The notes: generated by a model from the sequence alone, not told the origin. Shown: positions 15,701 through 22,393, counted from the stretch's first letter. The stretch: 64,000 nucleotides of DNA from an uncultured Clostridia bacterium (GCA_947594095.1 CANQEA010000001.1:62001-126000), one strand, 5' to 3'. A program made the numbers and translations.

Positions 15701-18700
15701 ATATAATTATCAGGAATTATAAAATGGAAAATCAATTAGACAATTTAAGTGAAAAAGAAAAAGCTAGAAGAGAAAAAATTTCAACTTCTATGAAAGGTAA
15801 AAATACTACTCCTAAATCAGAAGATATGAAATTTAAATTATCCCAGGCTAAAAAAGGAAAAACTACCAATCCTAAAGGGGTAGGTAGACGCCATACAGAA
15901 GAAGAAATAAGAAAAATTTCAGAATCTAATAAGGGCAAACATAATGGTGTAAATTTGGGTAGAAAACAGTCTCCAGAAACTCTTGCACATCTTTCAGAAG
16001 TAAGAAGGGGTAAAAAGAGATCTGAAGAAACCAAAGCCAAAATGCGTAAACCCCACAATTGTACTACCAGAGCACCTATGAAAACTTCTACAAAAGAGAA
16101 AATATCCCAAGCAAACTTAGGACACCCAGTTTCGGAAGAAACAAAATTCAAAGTTGTAGAAACCAAAAGAAGAAACAACTCCTTTAATACATCTAGCGAT
16201 GAAACCAAATTTTACAATTTATTAATATCCAAATTTGGTAAAGAAGATATAGAAACCCAATATAATAAAGATCCTAGATACCCATTTAGGTGTGATTTTT
16301 ATATCAAATCCCAAGATCTATTTATTGAAGTTAATCTACATTGGACTCATGGGTACCATTTATTTGACCCAAATAATAAGGAAGATCTTAATAAATTAAA
16401 GATCTGGGAAGAAAAAGCAATCAACTCTTCTTACTATCAAAGAGCCATCTATGTTTGGACGGAATTAGATCCTAGAAAACTGAAAATAGCCATGGAAAAC
16501 CACTTAAATTTTTTAATAATATACGATAAACGATTTAAAGAGTTTGATAATTTTATTTGCAACACAAATGCTTAAGTTTACTGCAGGCGTTACAAAGGGT
16601 AACATTGAAGCTGGTTACACCTTCAATGATCCTTTCCGTCTCGGTAAAGTAGATCCCAACTACACTTCTTCAAGAGTAGTTACAAATTACACAATCACAT
16701 CTGAAAATGCAGAAGACACCAAGAAATTCGTTTTTGATTGGAAGCCTGTTGTTGAAGGCACAGTAGCATTTACTGTCACCAAGGCAGACGGTACAGTCAA
16801 ACAATTTGTTGTTGCAGACGCTAACGGCACTCAGACCCTCGTAGAGGTTCCTGAAGGTGGTAAGATCGTTCGTAGAACTGTTATGGTTCAACCTACAGAT
16901 GCTTCTACTTTTGGTGATACCCGCCTCGAAGGTGTTGAGTCCAGAGTTGAAACTGTTGTTTATCAAGCAGACGGCACTACAGTAGTTACCGAATCCAAGG
17001 GTACTGTTACTCTTACAGGTGATGAACAGAGTGTTGAATTTACCGATGCATTTGAAGATGGTGATAAGGTAGAATTTGCATATACCTATTAATTGTTAGT
17101 AGCCTTACATAGTAATATGTAATGGAAAAACCTTGCGAATTGCTGGAAACTCTTCTTTCTATTAGAGGAAAGAAAGAAGACAATCAGCAGCTAAGCTCTA
17201 TAAAAAAAAAATAGAGAAAGTTCAACGACTATCGAAAGTAAACTTTCAGAAGAAATATCTAAAGCATTAAGCGAGTAGAGTAGGGATTTAAGTAATCCCG
17301 AAGTGCAAGGTATCTTTATAAGGATAAAACAAGTAAAGATAATGATATAGTCTCATCTCTATAGCGATATAGAGAAAAAAATCAATCTGATTTATAAGAT
17401 AAATGAACAACGTTGTAATCCCTCAGAACGATTTACCTCTTCTTACAGCTCATATGGAAGCTCTGCCTCTTCTCGCGCGTGCTCGGAGAATTGCGATCTA
17501 TTATTCACAAATGGCCGCATACCAGGCAAAGACAGACTATGGTGTCTCTCTTGGTGACCAGCTCGCAGAAAAGGCCGTCGGGCAGCTCGCCTATAAACAA
17601 AAACTTGTAGCTTAACACAGTAATGTGTTATCGAATAACCTAGTGGATTCATGGAAAATCTTATGAGAGTTAGTATCACTCATATGACAATCATGATCTA
17701 AATTCTCTCTATTATATTTAGAGAAAGTAGAGCAACGACTATCGAAAGCTAAATATTCTCATTCGTAGAAATACGTAAATATCTCCTTCGCGAGAGGATA
17801 AAGGATAGGAGAATTGATAAGCAAGTAGAGTAGAGCTTAAGTAAGCTCGAAGTGCTAGGGTTCTTAATTATTGGTAACAGGTAATTAAGAATATGATATA
17901 GTCTGACCTATAGAAAATAAATAATCTATAGATAATAAACGGAAACGGTTTATTAATAACATAAGTGGAAATCGATACAGAAGTTACAGATCTCTTAATC
18001 AAGAATGCAGCAGCAGACGCACGTCTCACATTCTCTCGTACTCTTCCTATTGGCGTCAGCAAAGCTGAACACTATAAACTATTTGTAGCTTAACGTAGTA
18101 ATACGTTATGAAAAACTCCGTGAATTCATGGAAAGCCTTAAATGATACTGAGAGTTATTTATGGCAACCATGATCCAAGCCTCGTAAAGAGGAAGGAGCA
18201 ACGACTATCAAAAAGTTAGCACAGGAGAAAGACCTGTGTGAGAACTTAGTAGAGTAGAGCCTAAGTAGGTTCGAAGTGCGGAGGTTCCAGGCAAGGGTAA
18301 AACAAGTCTGGAATATGATATAGTCTCATCTGCAGAAAATAAATAATCTGCAGCAGGTGATTTAATATCACCGTTAAGATAAATGGAAGGTTTCTCAGAG
18401 ATTACTGCTCTTGCAGCTAGCATCATCTATAGCAAGACCCAGAGATTAAATAAGAATTATAGTCTCACGATATAGTAATATATTGAACAAATAACATCTT
18501 GATATGCTGGAAAATCCTTATAGCTTATCCCGCTAACTGAGTCAGTAATGATCAGTCAGAAGTGAAGTAGATAAGATTGGACAACCAGCAGGCAGGGGTC
18601 CTGATGAAGGATTCAGCCTCAACGACCATTCCCTTTATGGAAGTAGGAATTAAGTAATTCCGAAGTAAGATGTATCCTTTGTTATAAAGGATAAAGATAT

Positions 18701-20631
18701 GGTCTCGTCTTGTACGAAAGTATGAGGAAATAATATTTCAATACAATCTAACGAATTGTGTTTAAGATTCAACGATATGCCCAACTACATGCTTATCGCA
18801 CCTGACATCCTTCCTATCCTCGGATTCGTTAAGGGTTGGCAGGCAGCAAGTGTAAGCCGTGTAAATGGCCCTTATTTCGCAGGTTAATAAAAATAGATTT
18901 ATTACAATCTATGTAGCCTGGCTATATAGCGATATATAGAATAATTGACAAATCTAATTGCTAGAAAGTCCTTAAGTTTTATTTACCACAACATGACCAT
19001 GAAATAAAGGTAAATGTGAAGGTTATAAAAAATAATAAAAATTGGATAACTAGCAGCCAAGTCTCGAACAGAGAAAGGTTCAACGACTAATTCCTCCAAA
19101 GGGAATGTAAGATTCAAGTGAATCTGAAATGGTTTGCATCTCAAATAAATGAGATGAAGATATAGTCTAAACTTATTTGAAAGAATAAGCATATATGATC
19201 TAACGAATCATAACTACAATACATTTGACATTAAATGGGCTTAAGGTTTATGTAACTCCTAATATTGCAGCAGGTAAATTCGTTGTTGGTGTCAACGACG
19301 GTGACTTTGCAGCAAGTGCAGCTGTGGCTTTTAACGCAGCCTAATATAGTAATATATTAGTAAATAACTCCGTGAATTGCTGGAAAATCCAGAAATGGAC
19401 AATCAGCAGCCAAGCTCGTAAGAGAAGGCTCAACGACTAATGAAAACACATATATAAGAGAAAAACTTATATAATGGAAGTGAGTAAAGTAGAAATCAAG
19501 TGATTTCGAAGTGCGGAGATTCTTTCAAAGGATAAAACAATGAAAGAATATGATATAGTCTAAACATTATAGTAATATGATGAATGATTAAATGGAAACG
19601 ATTTAATTAGATAATATGATTGATATGCTCCTTGGGATATAAATAAAAATATCTCCTGAGGCCTTATCTAGAAATAGATAAGTGATAACACAATTAATTG
19701 CTGGAAAACCCTTTAGAGCTTTTCTACCACAATATCTAATAGATATGAAGGTTTTAAAAAGTGAAAAGATTGGGCAATCAGCAGCCAAGCTTCCTCCATT
19801 CAAGGGAAGAAGGTTCAACGACTAACGGGTAGCACCGTGTAGATTTCAAGTGAAATCGAAAGATTGTGTATCTATAAAAAGATAATAATATAGTCTCGTC
19901 TTATATGAAAATATAAGTTACTAATACAACGAATTAGTTAGAAGATAAACGATATGCCTATAGTGCCTTAGATTGTGTGGGCACAAGATAAATATAATAA
20001 ATAAATTATCTTTAGAAAATTCTATCTAATAGACTTGGAAGTCCAGAAGTGGATAACAAGGCGCAAGTTCAAATACAGCGTGAACGACTTAATGATAGAA
20101 CTTCATTTATGATGAAGATGCGAAAGTCTGATCTCAATTATAACTTAAATTAAAGATTGAGAAGAAAATTTGAAGTAATTTTCTCACCTAAATAGCATGC
20201 CAGGTACAAAGTAACACAAGAGATGACACAACTCTTAGGGCATGCGGATGGTTCAATGAGCCAAGGATGGTCAACTTTGAAATTTTTGAAGCATTAAGTA
20301 GTAATATTTAATGAAAACCGCGTGAATTTTTGGAAAGCCCAAACATGGGTAATCAAAAGCCAAGCTTGTATAAAAATAAGAAGGTTTAACGACTATCGAA
20401 AAGTTAATATAAGAGAAAAACTTATATGAGAACCTAGTAGAGTACATTTCAAGTGAAATGGAAGTGCGCGGATTCCTTAAAAGGATAAAACAATTAAGGA
20501 ATATGATATAGTCTCATCTCAATAAACCAATGTTGAGAAGATAATCGGAAACGAATTATCTGTAAGATACATGATATGACCTCAGAATCCTCAACAAAGA
20601 TCTTCTCGTAGCCGGAGAAGTTGTAGCGTAA
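12796..20631 (+). CDS. major capsid protein (T4 gp23-type), 15 exons and 14 group I introns
   Basis: Exons: 12796-12930, 13295-13401, 13882-13921, 15010-15030, 15329-15337, 16571-17089, 17406-17594, 17968-18075, 18386-18446, 18775-18884, 19228-19325, 19623-19633, 19952-19968, 20226-20278, 20574-20631. They total 1536 nt (511 residues plus stop). The joined protein reads as a T4-like capsid: NEGATQRSDMGLF, VALPNLIAPEIVLTHP, MSSMSGYVNYLKFTAG, YTYNNVVIPQNDLP, ARRIAIYYSQMAAYQAKTDY, GDQLAEKAVGQLAYEID, SKAEHYEGFSEI, YMPNYMLIAPDILP, GLKVYVTPNIAAG, YAPYMPIVPTQLLG, MSQGWSTLYDL. Each 5' exon ends in U that forms U.G with a guide sequence, and each intron ends in G. RLSE near residue 29 may be the propeptide cleavage site. 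Exons use CGT, CTC and GAC codons more than neighbouring genes. Junctions are inferred and need cDNA. Confidence 0.9.
12931..13294 (+). ncRNA. group I intron 1 of the major capsid gene
   Basis: 364 nt. 5' exon AGCGT pairs through GCGT with GCGC near 12954. P4-like GCTGG/CCAGC and the P7 strands GACTA (in CAACGACTAT) and TAGTC flank the core. It starts with in-frame TAA. The splice joins ENTQR to FMNEA. Confidence 0.85.
13402..13881 (+). ncRNA. group I intron 2 of the major capsid gene
   Basis: 480 nt with an enlarged 5' region and no ORF. Exon GCCTT pairs with guide GAGGC (5 bp with U.G). The core has GAACGACTATCGAAAG and TATAGTCTC. The splice restores the Leu codon TT|A in VALPNLIAPE. Confidence 0.85.
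13978..14068 (+). promoter_or_regulatory. structured leader of endonuclease 1: three-way junction plus SD-covering pseudoknot
   Basis: Outer stem AAATAG/CTATTT (13978-13983 with 14028-14033) encloses GACAG, stem CGG/CCG, UU, stem TCTAAAG/CTTTAGA, then UUA. The hairpin loop CCGAAC (14012-14017) is complementary to GTTCGG (14055-14060), whose final GG starts the GGAG ribosome binding site for ATG 14069. A second copy with different but compensating helix bases lies at 15635. I do not recognise it as a known riboswitch or ribozyme. Confidence 0.65.
14069..14848 (+). CDS. intron-encoded homing endonuclease 1 (PD-(D/E)XK/Vsr-like)
   Basis: This 259-residue protein lies inside capsid intron 3. The N-terminus has a NUMOD3-like DNA-binding stretch (NKPAWNKGLTKNNNP). 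The nuclease core follows from about residue 95: LHSLLLLKFDNDDILTQYNE, then YPFKCDFYIKSLDLFIEC and EHGYHPF, then YYHIIYYWTERDPLKLDYLR. The D...E spacing in CDFYIKSLDLFIE fits a PD-(D/E)XK or Vsr-like active site. It is homologous over its C-terminal half to endonuclease 2. Its last roughly 35 codons are read from the ribozyme core (P3-P7), so protein and ribozyme sequences constrain each other. Translation is probably controlled by the folded leader just upstream. Confidence 0.8.
   Translation: MSYKHVTNKRWYHNSEGKTILREDPNELPEGFMPGRGPANKPAWNKGLTKNNNPSIAAIADKLKGHSFNRDLPKDKREAINKKIYDTMRKNNSFNISKIETKLHSLLLLKFDNDDILTQYNEDPRYPFKCDFYIKSLDLFIECQWAQEHGYHPFNTDDELDREKLQELKLKAAQGKPNNRYYHIIYYWTERDPLKLDYLRKNNLNFVLIYPNDVVITEYHNDKCKNLVNFWKALDLKHGVIKNQASNMEEGLTTIENNN
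15031..15328 (+). ncRNA. group I intron 4 of the major capsid gene
   Basis: 298 nt. Exon GGTTAT pairs with guide GTAACC over 6 bp ending in U.G, which fixes the junction after SGY. P4 is TTGCTGG/CAGCAG; P7 is in CAACGACTAG and ATAGTCTGA. Confidence 0.85.
15338..16570 (+). ncRNA. group I intron 5 of the major capsid gene, carries endonuclease gene
   Basis: 1233 nt. Exon CTAT pairs with guide GTAG. P4 is TTGCTGG/CAGCAG. P7 reads GACCA with TGGTC, a compensatory change against GACTA/TAGTC of the sister introns. The core is complete by about 15590, so the endonuclease gene sits in the P9 side, unlike in intron 3. The intron ends at G16570. Confidence 0.85.
15635..15723 (+). promoter_or_regulatory. 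structured leader of endonuclease 2: same three-way junction and pseudoknot
   Basis: Outer stem CGTGG/CCACG (15635-15639 with 15684-15688) encloses GACAG, stem CGC/GCG, UU, stem TCTAAT/ATTAGA, then UUA. Loop CCTGAT (15666-15671) is complementary to ATCAGG (15709-15714), which overlaps the AGGA ribosome binding site of ATG 15724. Single-stranded GACAG, UU and UUA match copy 1 while the outer stem and pseudoknot bases covary, which supports a selected RNA fold. Confidence 0.65.
15724..16575 (+). CDS. intron-encoded homing endonuclease 2 (NUMOD3 repeats plus PD-(D/E)XK/Vsr-like)
   Basis: This 283-residue protein lies inside capsid intron 5. The first 150 residues are NUMOD3-type DNA-binding repeats (KISTSMKGKN, KFKLSQAKKGKT, KISESNKGKHNG, LSEVRRGKKRS, KISQANLGHP). 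The catalytic half is shared with endonuclease 1: YPFRCDFYIKSQDLFIEV and HWTHGYHLFDPNN, then YVWTELDPRKL and NFLIIYD. The last codon and the TAA (16570-16575) lie across the 3' splice site in capsid exon 6, so the stop codon is exon sequence. RBS AGGA at 15712 is overlapped by the leader pseudoknot. Confidence 0.82.
   Translation: MENQLDNLSEKEKARREKISTSMKGKNTTPKSEDMKFKLSQAKKGKTTNPKGVGRRHTEEEIRKISESNKGKHNGVNLGRKQSPETLAHLSEVRRGKKRSEETKAKMRKPHNCTTRAPMKTSTKEKISQANLGHPVSEETKFKVVETKRRNNSFNTSSDETKFYNLLISKFGKEDIETQYNKDPRYPFRCDFYIKSQDLFIEVNLHWTHGYHLFDPNNKEDLNKLKIWEEKAINSSYYQRAIYVWTELDPRKLKIAMENHLNFLIIYDKRFKEFDNFICNTNA
16571..17089 (+). CDS. major capsid exon 6 (largest exon)
   Basis: This 519-nt exon is part of the join given under the major capsid entry. 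It is open as a stand-alone frame and would look like a separate gene if the introns were missed. It codes from LKFTAGVTKGN through RLGKVDPNYTSSRVV to FAYTY, including the variable Gly/Thr/Val-rich insertion region of the capsid protein. It follows the endonuclease 2 stop, which lies within its first bases. Confidence 0.88.
17090..17405 (+). ncRNA. group I intron 6 of the major capsid gene
   Basis: 316 nt. Exon ACCTAT pairs through CTAT with guide GTAG. It starts with in-frame TAA. P4 is TTGCTGG/CAGCAG; P7 is GACTA/TAGTC. It joins YTY to NNVVIPQ. Confidence 0.85.
17406..17594 (+). CDS. major capsid exon 7
   Basis: This 189-nt exon (63 codons) codes NNVVIPQNDLP through ARRIAIYYSQMAAYQ and GDQLAEKAVGQLAY, the most conserved stretch of gp23-type capsids. 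The open frame runs 18 bases beyond the splice point into the intron before a stop, so a naive gene call gives a false C-terminus (KQKLVA). Its codon use (GCG, CGG, CTC, GTC) is unusually GC-rich for this genome. Confidence 0.88.
17595..17967 (+). ncRNA. group I intron 7 of the major capsid gene
   Basis: 373 nt. Exon GCCTAT uses guide GTAG. P4 is the variant ATTCATGG with CATGA, shared with intron 8, and the first 50 bases are close to intron 8, so the two are recent sister copies. P7 is GACTA/TAGTC. A lengthened stem-loop lies near 17755-17815. Confidence 0.85.
18076..18385 (+). ncRNA. group I intron 8 of the major capsid gene
   Basis: 310 nt. Exon CACTAT uses guide GTAG. P4 is ATTCATGG/CCATGA as in intron 7. 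P7 is GACTA/TAGTC. It joins AEHY to EGFSEI. Confidence 0.85.
18447..18774 (+). ncRNA. group I intron 9 of the major capsid gene
   Basis: 328 nt. Exon GAGAT pairs with guide GTCTC over 5 bp. P4 is TGCTGG/CCAGCAG. P7 is GACCA/TGGTC (compensated). The core after P7 is shortened compared with introns 1-8. It restores the Tyr codon T|AT before MPNYM. Confidence 0.82.
18885..19227 (+). ncRNA. group I intron 10 of the major capsid gene
   Basis: 343 nt. Exon CAGGT pairs with guide GCCTG placed 35 bases into the intron. It starts TAATAA in frame. P4 is TTGCTAG/CTAGCAG (compensated). P7 is GACTA/TAGTC. It has the short core type of introns 9 and 12. Confidence 0.82.
19326..19622 (+). ncRNA. group I intron 11 of the major capsid gene
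   Basis: 297 nt. Exon GCTGT pairs with guide GCAGC over 5 bp ending in U.G, which places the junction inside a Val codon (GT|A). P4 is TTGCTGG/CAGCAG; P7 is GACTA/TAGTC. It is followed by an 11-nt exon. Confidence 0.82.
19634..19951 (+). ncRNA. group I intron 12 of the major capsid gene
   Basis: 318 nt. Exon CCTT pairs with guide GAGG. P4 is TTGCTGG/CAGCAG; P7 is GACTA/TAGTC. It has the short core type. It lies between the 11-nt exon (YAP plus T) and the 17-nt exon (AT plus MPIVP). Confidence 0.82.
19969..20225 (+). ncRNA. group I intron 13 of the major capsid gene, divergent subtype
   Basis: 257 nt. Exon GTGCCT pairs with guide GGGCAC over 6 bp. It begins with TAG in frame. The core differs from its 13 neighbours: P4 uses ACTTGGAAG, the joining segment is AAGGCGCAAGTTC, and P7 is GACTT (GTGAACGACTT) with AAGTC (GCGAAAGTCTG). 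It is probably a separate acquisition of another group I subclass. Confidence 0.75.
20279..20573 (+). ncRNA. group I intron 14 of the major capsid gene
   Basis: 295 nt. Exon CTTT pairs with guide GAAG. P4 is TTTTTGG/CAAAAGCC, compensated against TTGCTGG/CAGCAG and like intron 3. P7 is GACTA/TAGTC. It restores the Leu codon TT|A in STLYDL. Confidence 0.83.
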
Positions 20632-20676
20632 ACTATATAGGTAAATAGTAGCGTAAAAGCTTAATTTACAAAATTT

Positions 20677-20711
20677 CAGGTCCTGGTGAAAACTGGGACC
20701 TGTTTTTTTTT
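20677..20711 (+). terminator. intrinsic terminator after the major capsid gene
   Basis: CAGGTCCTGGT and ACTGGGACCTG form a strong stem (one G.U-type mismatch region) with loop GAAA, followed by nine T residues. It is the clearest terminator in the window. Confidence 0.9.
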
Positions 20712-20732
20712 ATGTATGTATGATTAGAGTAG

Positions 20733-20761
20733 TTGATTTATTTTCAAATATGTATTATAAT
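20733..20761 (+). promoter_or_regulatory. sigma-70-like promoter
   Basis: TTGATT, 17 bases, TATAAT. It lies right after the capsid terminator and 20 bases before the small gene at 20781, and is probably read early by host RNA polymerase. Confidence 0.7.
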
Positions 20762-20780
20762 GATAATAGAGGTAAATAAA

Positions 20781-20948
20781 ATGAATAGTAAGAATAAACA
20801 ACAATTAACTGAGGAAGAACAAGAAGATTACGAGTTTGAACAGGCATTGAAAAAACTCCCCATAATTCATGCCCTCCCTGAAGAGGATTGGGACTGTCCA
20901 GAAGATGACGAATATTGGATTGAATGGCAGAAGAGGAAGCATAAATGA
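20781..20948 (+). CDS. small acidic protein, possible antitoxin of a PemK-like pair
   Basis: I take ATG 20781 (55 residues), with AGAGGT upstream, over longer in-frame options that would run through the promoter. The protein is acidic (TEEEQEDYEFEQ, LPEEDWDCPEDDEYW) with a basic end. It overlaps the PemK/MazF-like gene by ATGA, the usual antitoxin-toxin arrangement. It has no recognisable DNA-binding domain, so the antitoxin role is inferred from position and charge only. Confidence 0.5.
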   Translation: MNSKNKQQLTEEEQEDYEFEQALKKLPIIHALPEEDWDCPEDDEYWIEWQKRKHK

Positions 20949-21328
20949 AGAAATGGGAAATATGGTTTGCAGATGCACCTTTTGATAATGGTAGAGAGTC
21001 CAAGGTTAGACCTGTGCTGGTACTTAAAGTAAATGGACGAATGATAAGTACATTCAAGATAACCTCTAGAGAGCCTAGAACCAGATTTCCGGCCGAGTAC
21101 TCTATAGTTCATTGGGCAGAAGCGGGACTATATAAACCCTCTACCATCAGAGGCTCGGAGGTACTTGAAATTGAAAGATCTAGATTTATGGATAAAATAG
21201 GAAGTCTGCAAGATGAAGATATTAGAAATCTTCGTAGGATTATAAGAGAGGAAAAACCGGAATATTCTCACCTAGTAGAAAGATTTATTCCGGATGACGA
21301 TCCACAGATAGCCTGGATAAAAGCATAA
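20945..21328 (+). CDS. PemK/MazF-like protein
   Basis: The 127-residue protein begins with WEIWFADAPFDNG followed by SKVRPVLVLKVNG, the G-x-I-W-x-A-x-x-P/F...RPVLVL pattern of the PemK/MazF/CcdB-fold endoribonucleases. It then carries FKITSREPR (T/S-x-x-x-R/P) and the C-terminal helix typical of the family. It overlaps the small acidic upstream gene and is driven by a sigma-70-like promoter. It could cut host mRNA during takeover, act as a defence against other phages, or be an inactive relative. Confidence 0.7.
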   Translation: MKKWEIWFADAPFDNGRESKVRPVLVLKVNGRMISTFKITSREPRTRFPAEYSIVHWAEAGLYKPSTIRGSEVLEIERSRFMDKIGSLQDEDIRNLRRIIREEKPEYSHLVERFIPDDDPQIAWIKA

Positions 21329-21343
21329 GCGAGGTATATATCT

Positions 21344-21772
21344 ATGATTGAGTTAACCATCAATATTGATTCCAAGGAATATAAAAGAAAAACCTCTAAT
21401 GAGGTGCAAAATATTACATCTAAGATTTGTAGTTACCTTGGAGGAATTACGTGGGATTTCCAAATTCGTCCTTTTTATATCCATAACAAATCTCTCCTTT
21501 GGATTATGAATGATGAGATTGGCGAGCCCCAACTCAATGCAATTAAGGAATTCCTGAGAAACTGCTTACTTCCAAACAGTGCAAGTGCAGAGGTTATGGT
21601 GGAAAAATTTATATCATTAATAAACTCGCCTGAAGTTGAAAAGTTTCTTCCCGAATCTACAGGTAATATTTCTTGTAAGCCTGTTATGATTACTTTAAAT
21701 ACTCCAACAGAAAGTACAGTAACTCTTTCGGTAGAAAGATCTTCTAAGGATAAATATAATTATAGGTTCTAA
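21344..21772 (+). CDS. hypothetical protein
   Basis: A 142-residue mixed alpha/beta protein with GAGG upstream of the ATG. No motif of a known family is visible. It sits in the same unit as the PemK-like gene and ends just before a phage-type promoter. It may be an early host-interaction protein, which is only a positional guess. Confidence 0.5.
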   Translation: MIELTINIDSKEYKRKTSNEVQNITSKICSYLGGITWDFQIRPFYIHNKSLLWIMNDEIGEPQLNAIKEFLRNCLLPNSASAEVMVEKFISLINSPEVEKFLPESTGNISCKPVMITLNTPTESTVTLSVERSSKDKYNYRF

Positions 21773-21781
21773 AAAATTATT

Positions 21782-21801
21782 GCTAAATTATACGAATATA
21801 A
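21782..21801 (+). promoter_or_regulatory. phage-type promoter
   Basis: GCTAAATTATACGAATATA matches the repeated motif (one base shorter in the middle) and lies 20 bases before the gene at 21821. Confidence 0.65.
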
Positions 21802-21820
21802 AATTAAAGGAATAAATACT

Positions 21821-22393
21821 ATGAACATGTTTGAAGAAGCAAAATATATAAATAATAACAAGAGATTAACAGAAAGCGTTATTTTCCATGAAGTAGATTC
21901 AGACGAAGTAGAAGACGTATCAGATTGGGCCATTCTTGATAATGATAAATGGTTTGCAAATGGTGACGGACTCATCCTGGAGGAAAATGGGGATTATAGA
22001 GAGCTTATATTCTCAAAGAATCATGAGACTGCTATTCATAGAGCTTTGGAAGATTTTGAGGGTGAAGAATTGCTTGAAGAGCTTAGAAGAATTACAGGCC
22101 TTGAGTATGTAGAAGATGAACTTTCAGATTACCCTGGAGGCTGGCAAAAGATTTATTATCCTAAAGGTGCTTTCGATGAGGAAGATCTAGGATGGTTCTC
22201 CGATGCATACTTCGGTAACTACACTGCATATGCAACGGTAGATGATAATGTAGATCCTCAATACATTTGGGTATTTGATTCAGATAAAAGAAGACCTGAG
22301 GAAATTATAGCTGCGGATACTGGATTACCCGTAAGCGAAGTAGTTATTAAGAAAATTAAGGGTTACAAGCAAGTACCTATTTATGAAGACTGA
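21821..22393 (+). CDS. hypothetical acidic protein, possible packaged internal protein
   Basis: This 190-residue acidic protein has its own phage-type promoter and AAAGGA RBS. Its N-terminus (MNMFEEAKYINNNKRLTES) ends in a basic-LxE site, like the capsid-targeting leaders cut by prohead protease in T4 (IPIII, Alt). The rest contains WAILDNDKWFANGDG, FEGEELLEELRRITG and PGGWQKIYYPKGAFDEEDLG and matches no family I know. Packaging into the head is an inference from the leader and promoter. Confidence 0.5.
   Translation: MNMFEEAKYINNNKRLTESVIFHEVDSDEVEDVSDWAILDNDKWFANGDGLILEENGDYRELIFSKNHETAIHRALEDFEGEELLEELRRITGLEYVEDELSDYPGGWQKIYYPKGAFDEEDLGWFSDAYFGNYTAYATVDDNVDPQYIWVFDSDKRRPEEIIAADTGLPVSEVVIKKIKGYKQVPIYED

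Noticed and set aside
13100..20500. Recurrent CAACGACTATCGAAAG blocks as a CRISPR or repeat array
   Set aside because: The blocks are the P7/J8-7 core of separate group I introns, spaced irregularly by exons; P7 partners covary (GACTA/TAGTC, GACCA/TGGTC, GACTT/AAGTC).
12796..20631. Capsid region as a decayed gene or string of small unrelated genes
   Set aside because: All pieces join in frame into one conserved protein, each gap has ribozyme core elements and guide pairing, and the total is a whole number of codons.
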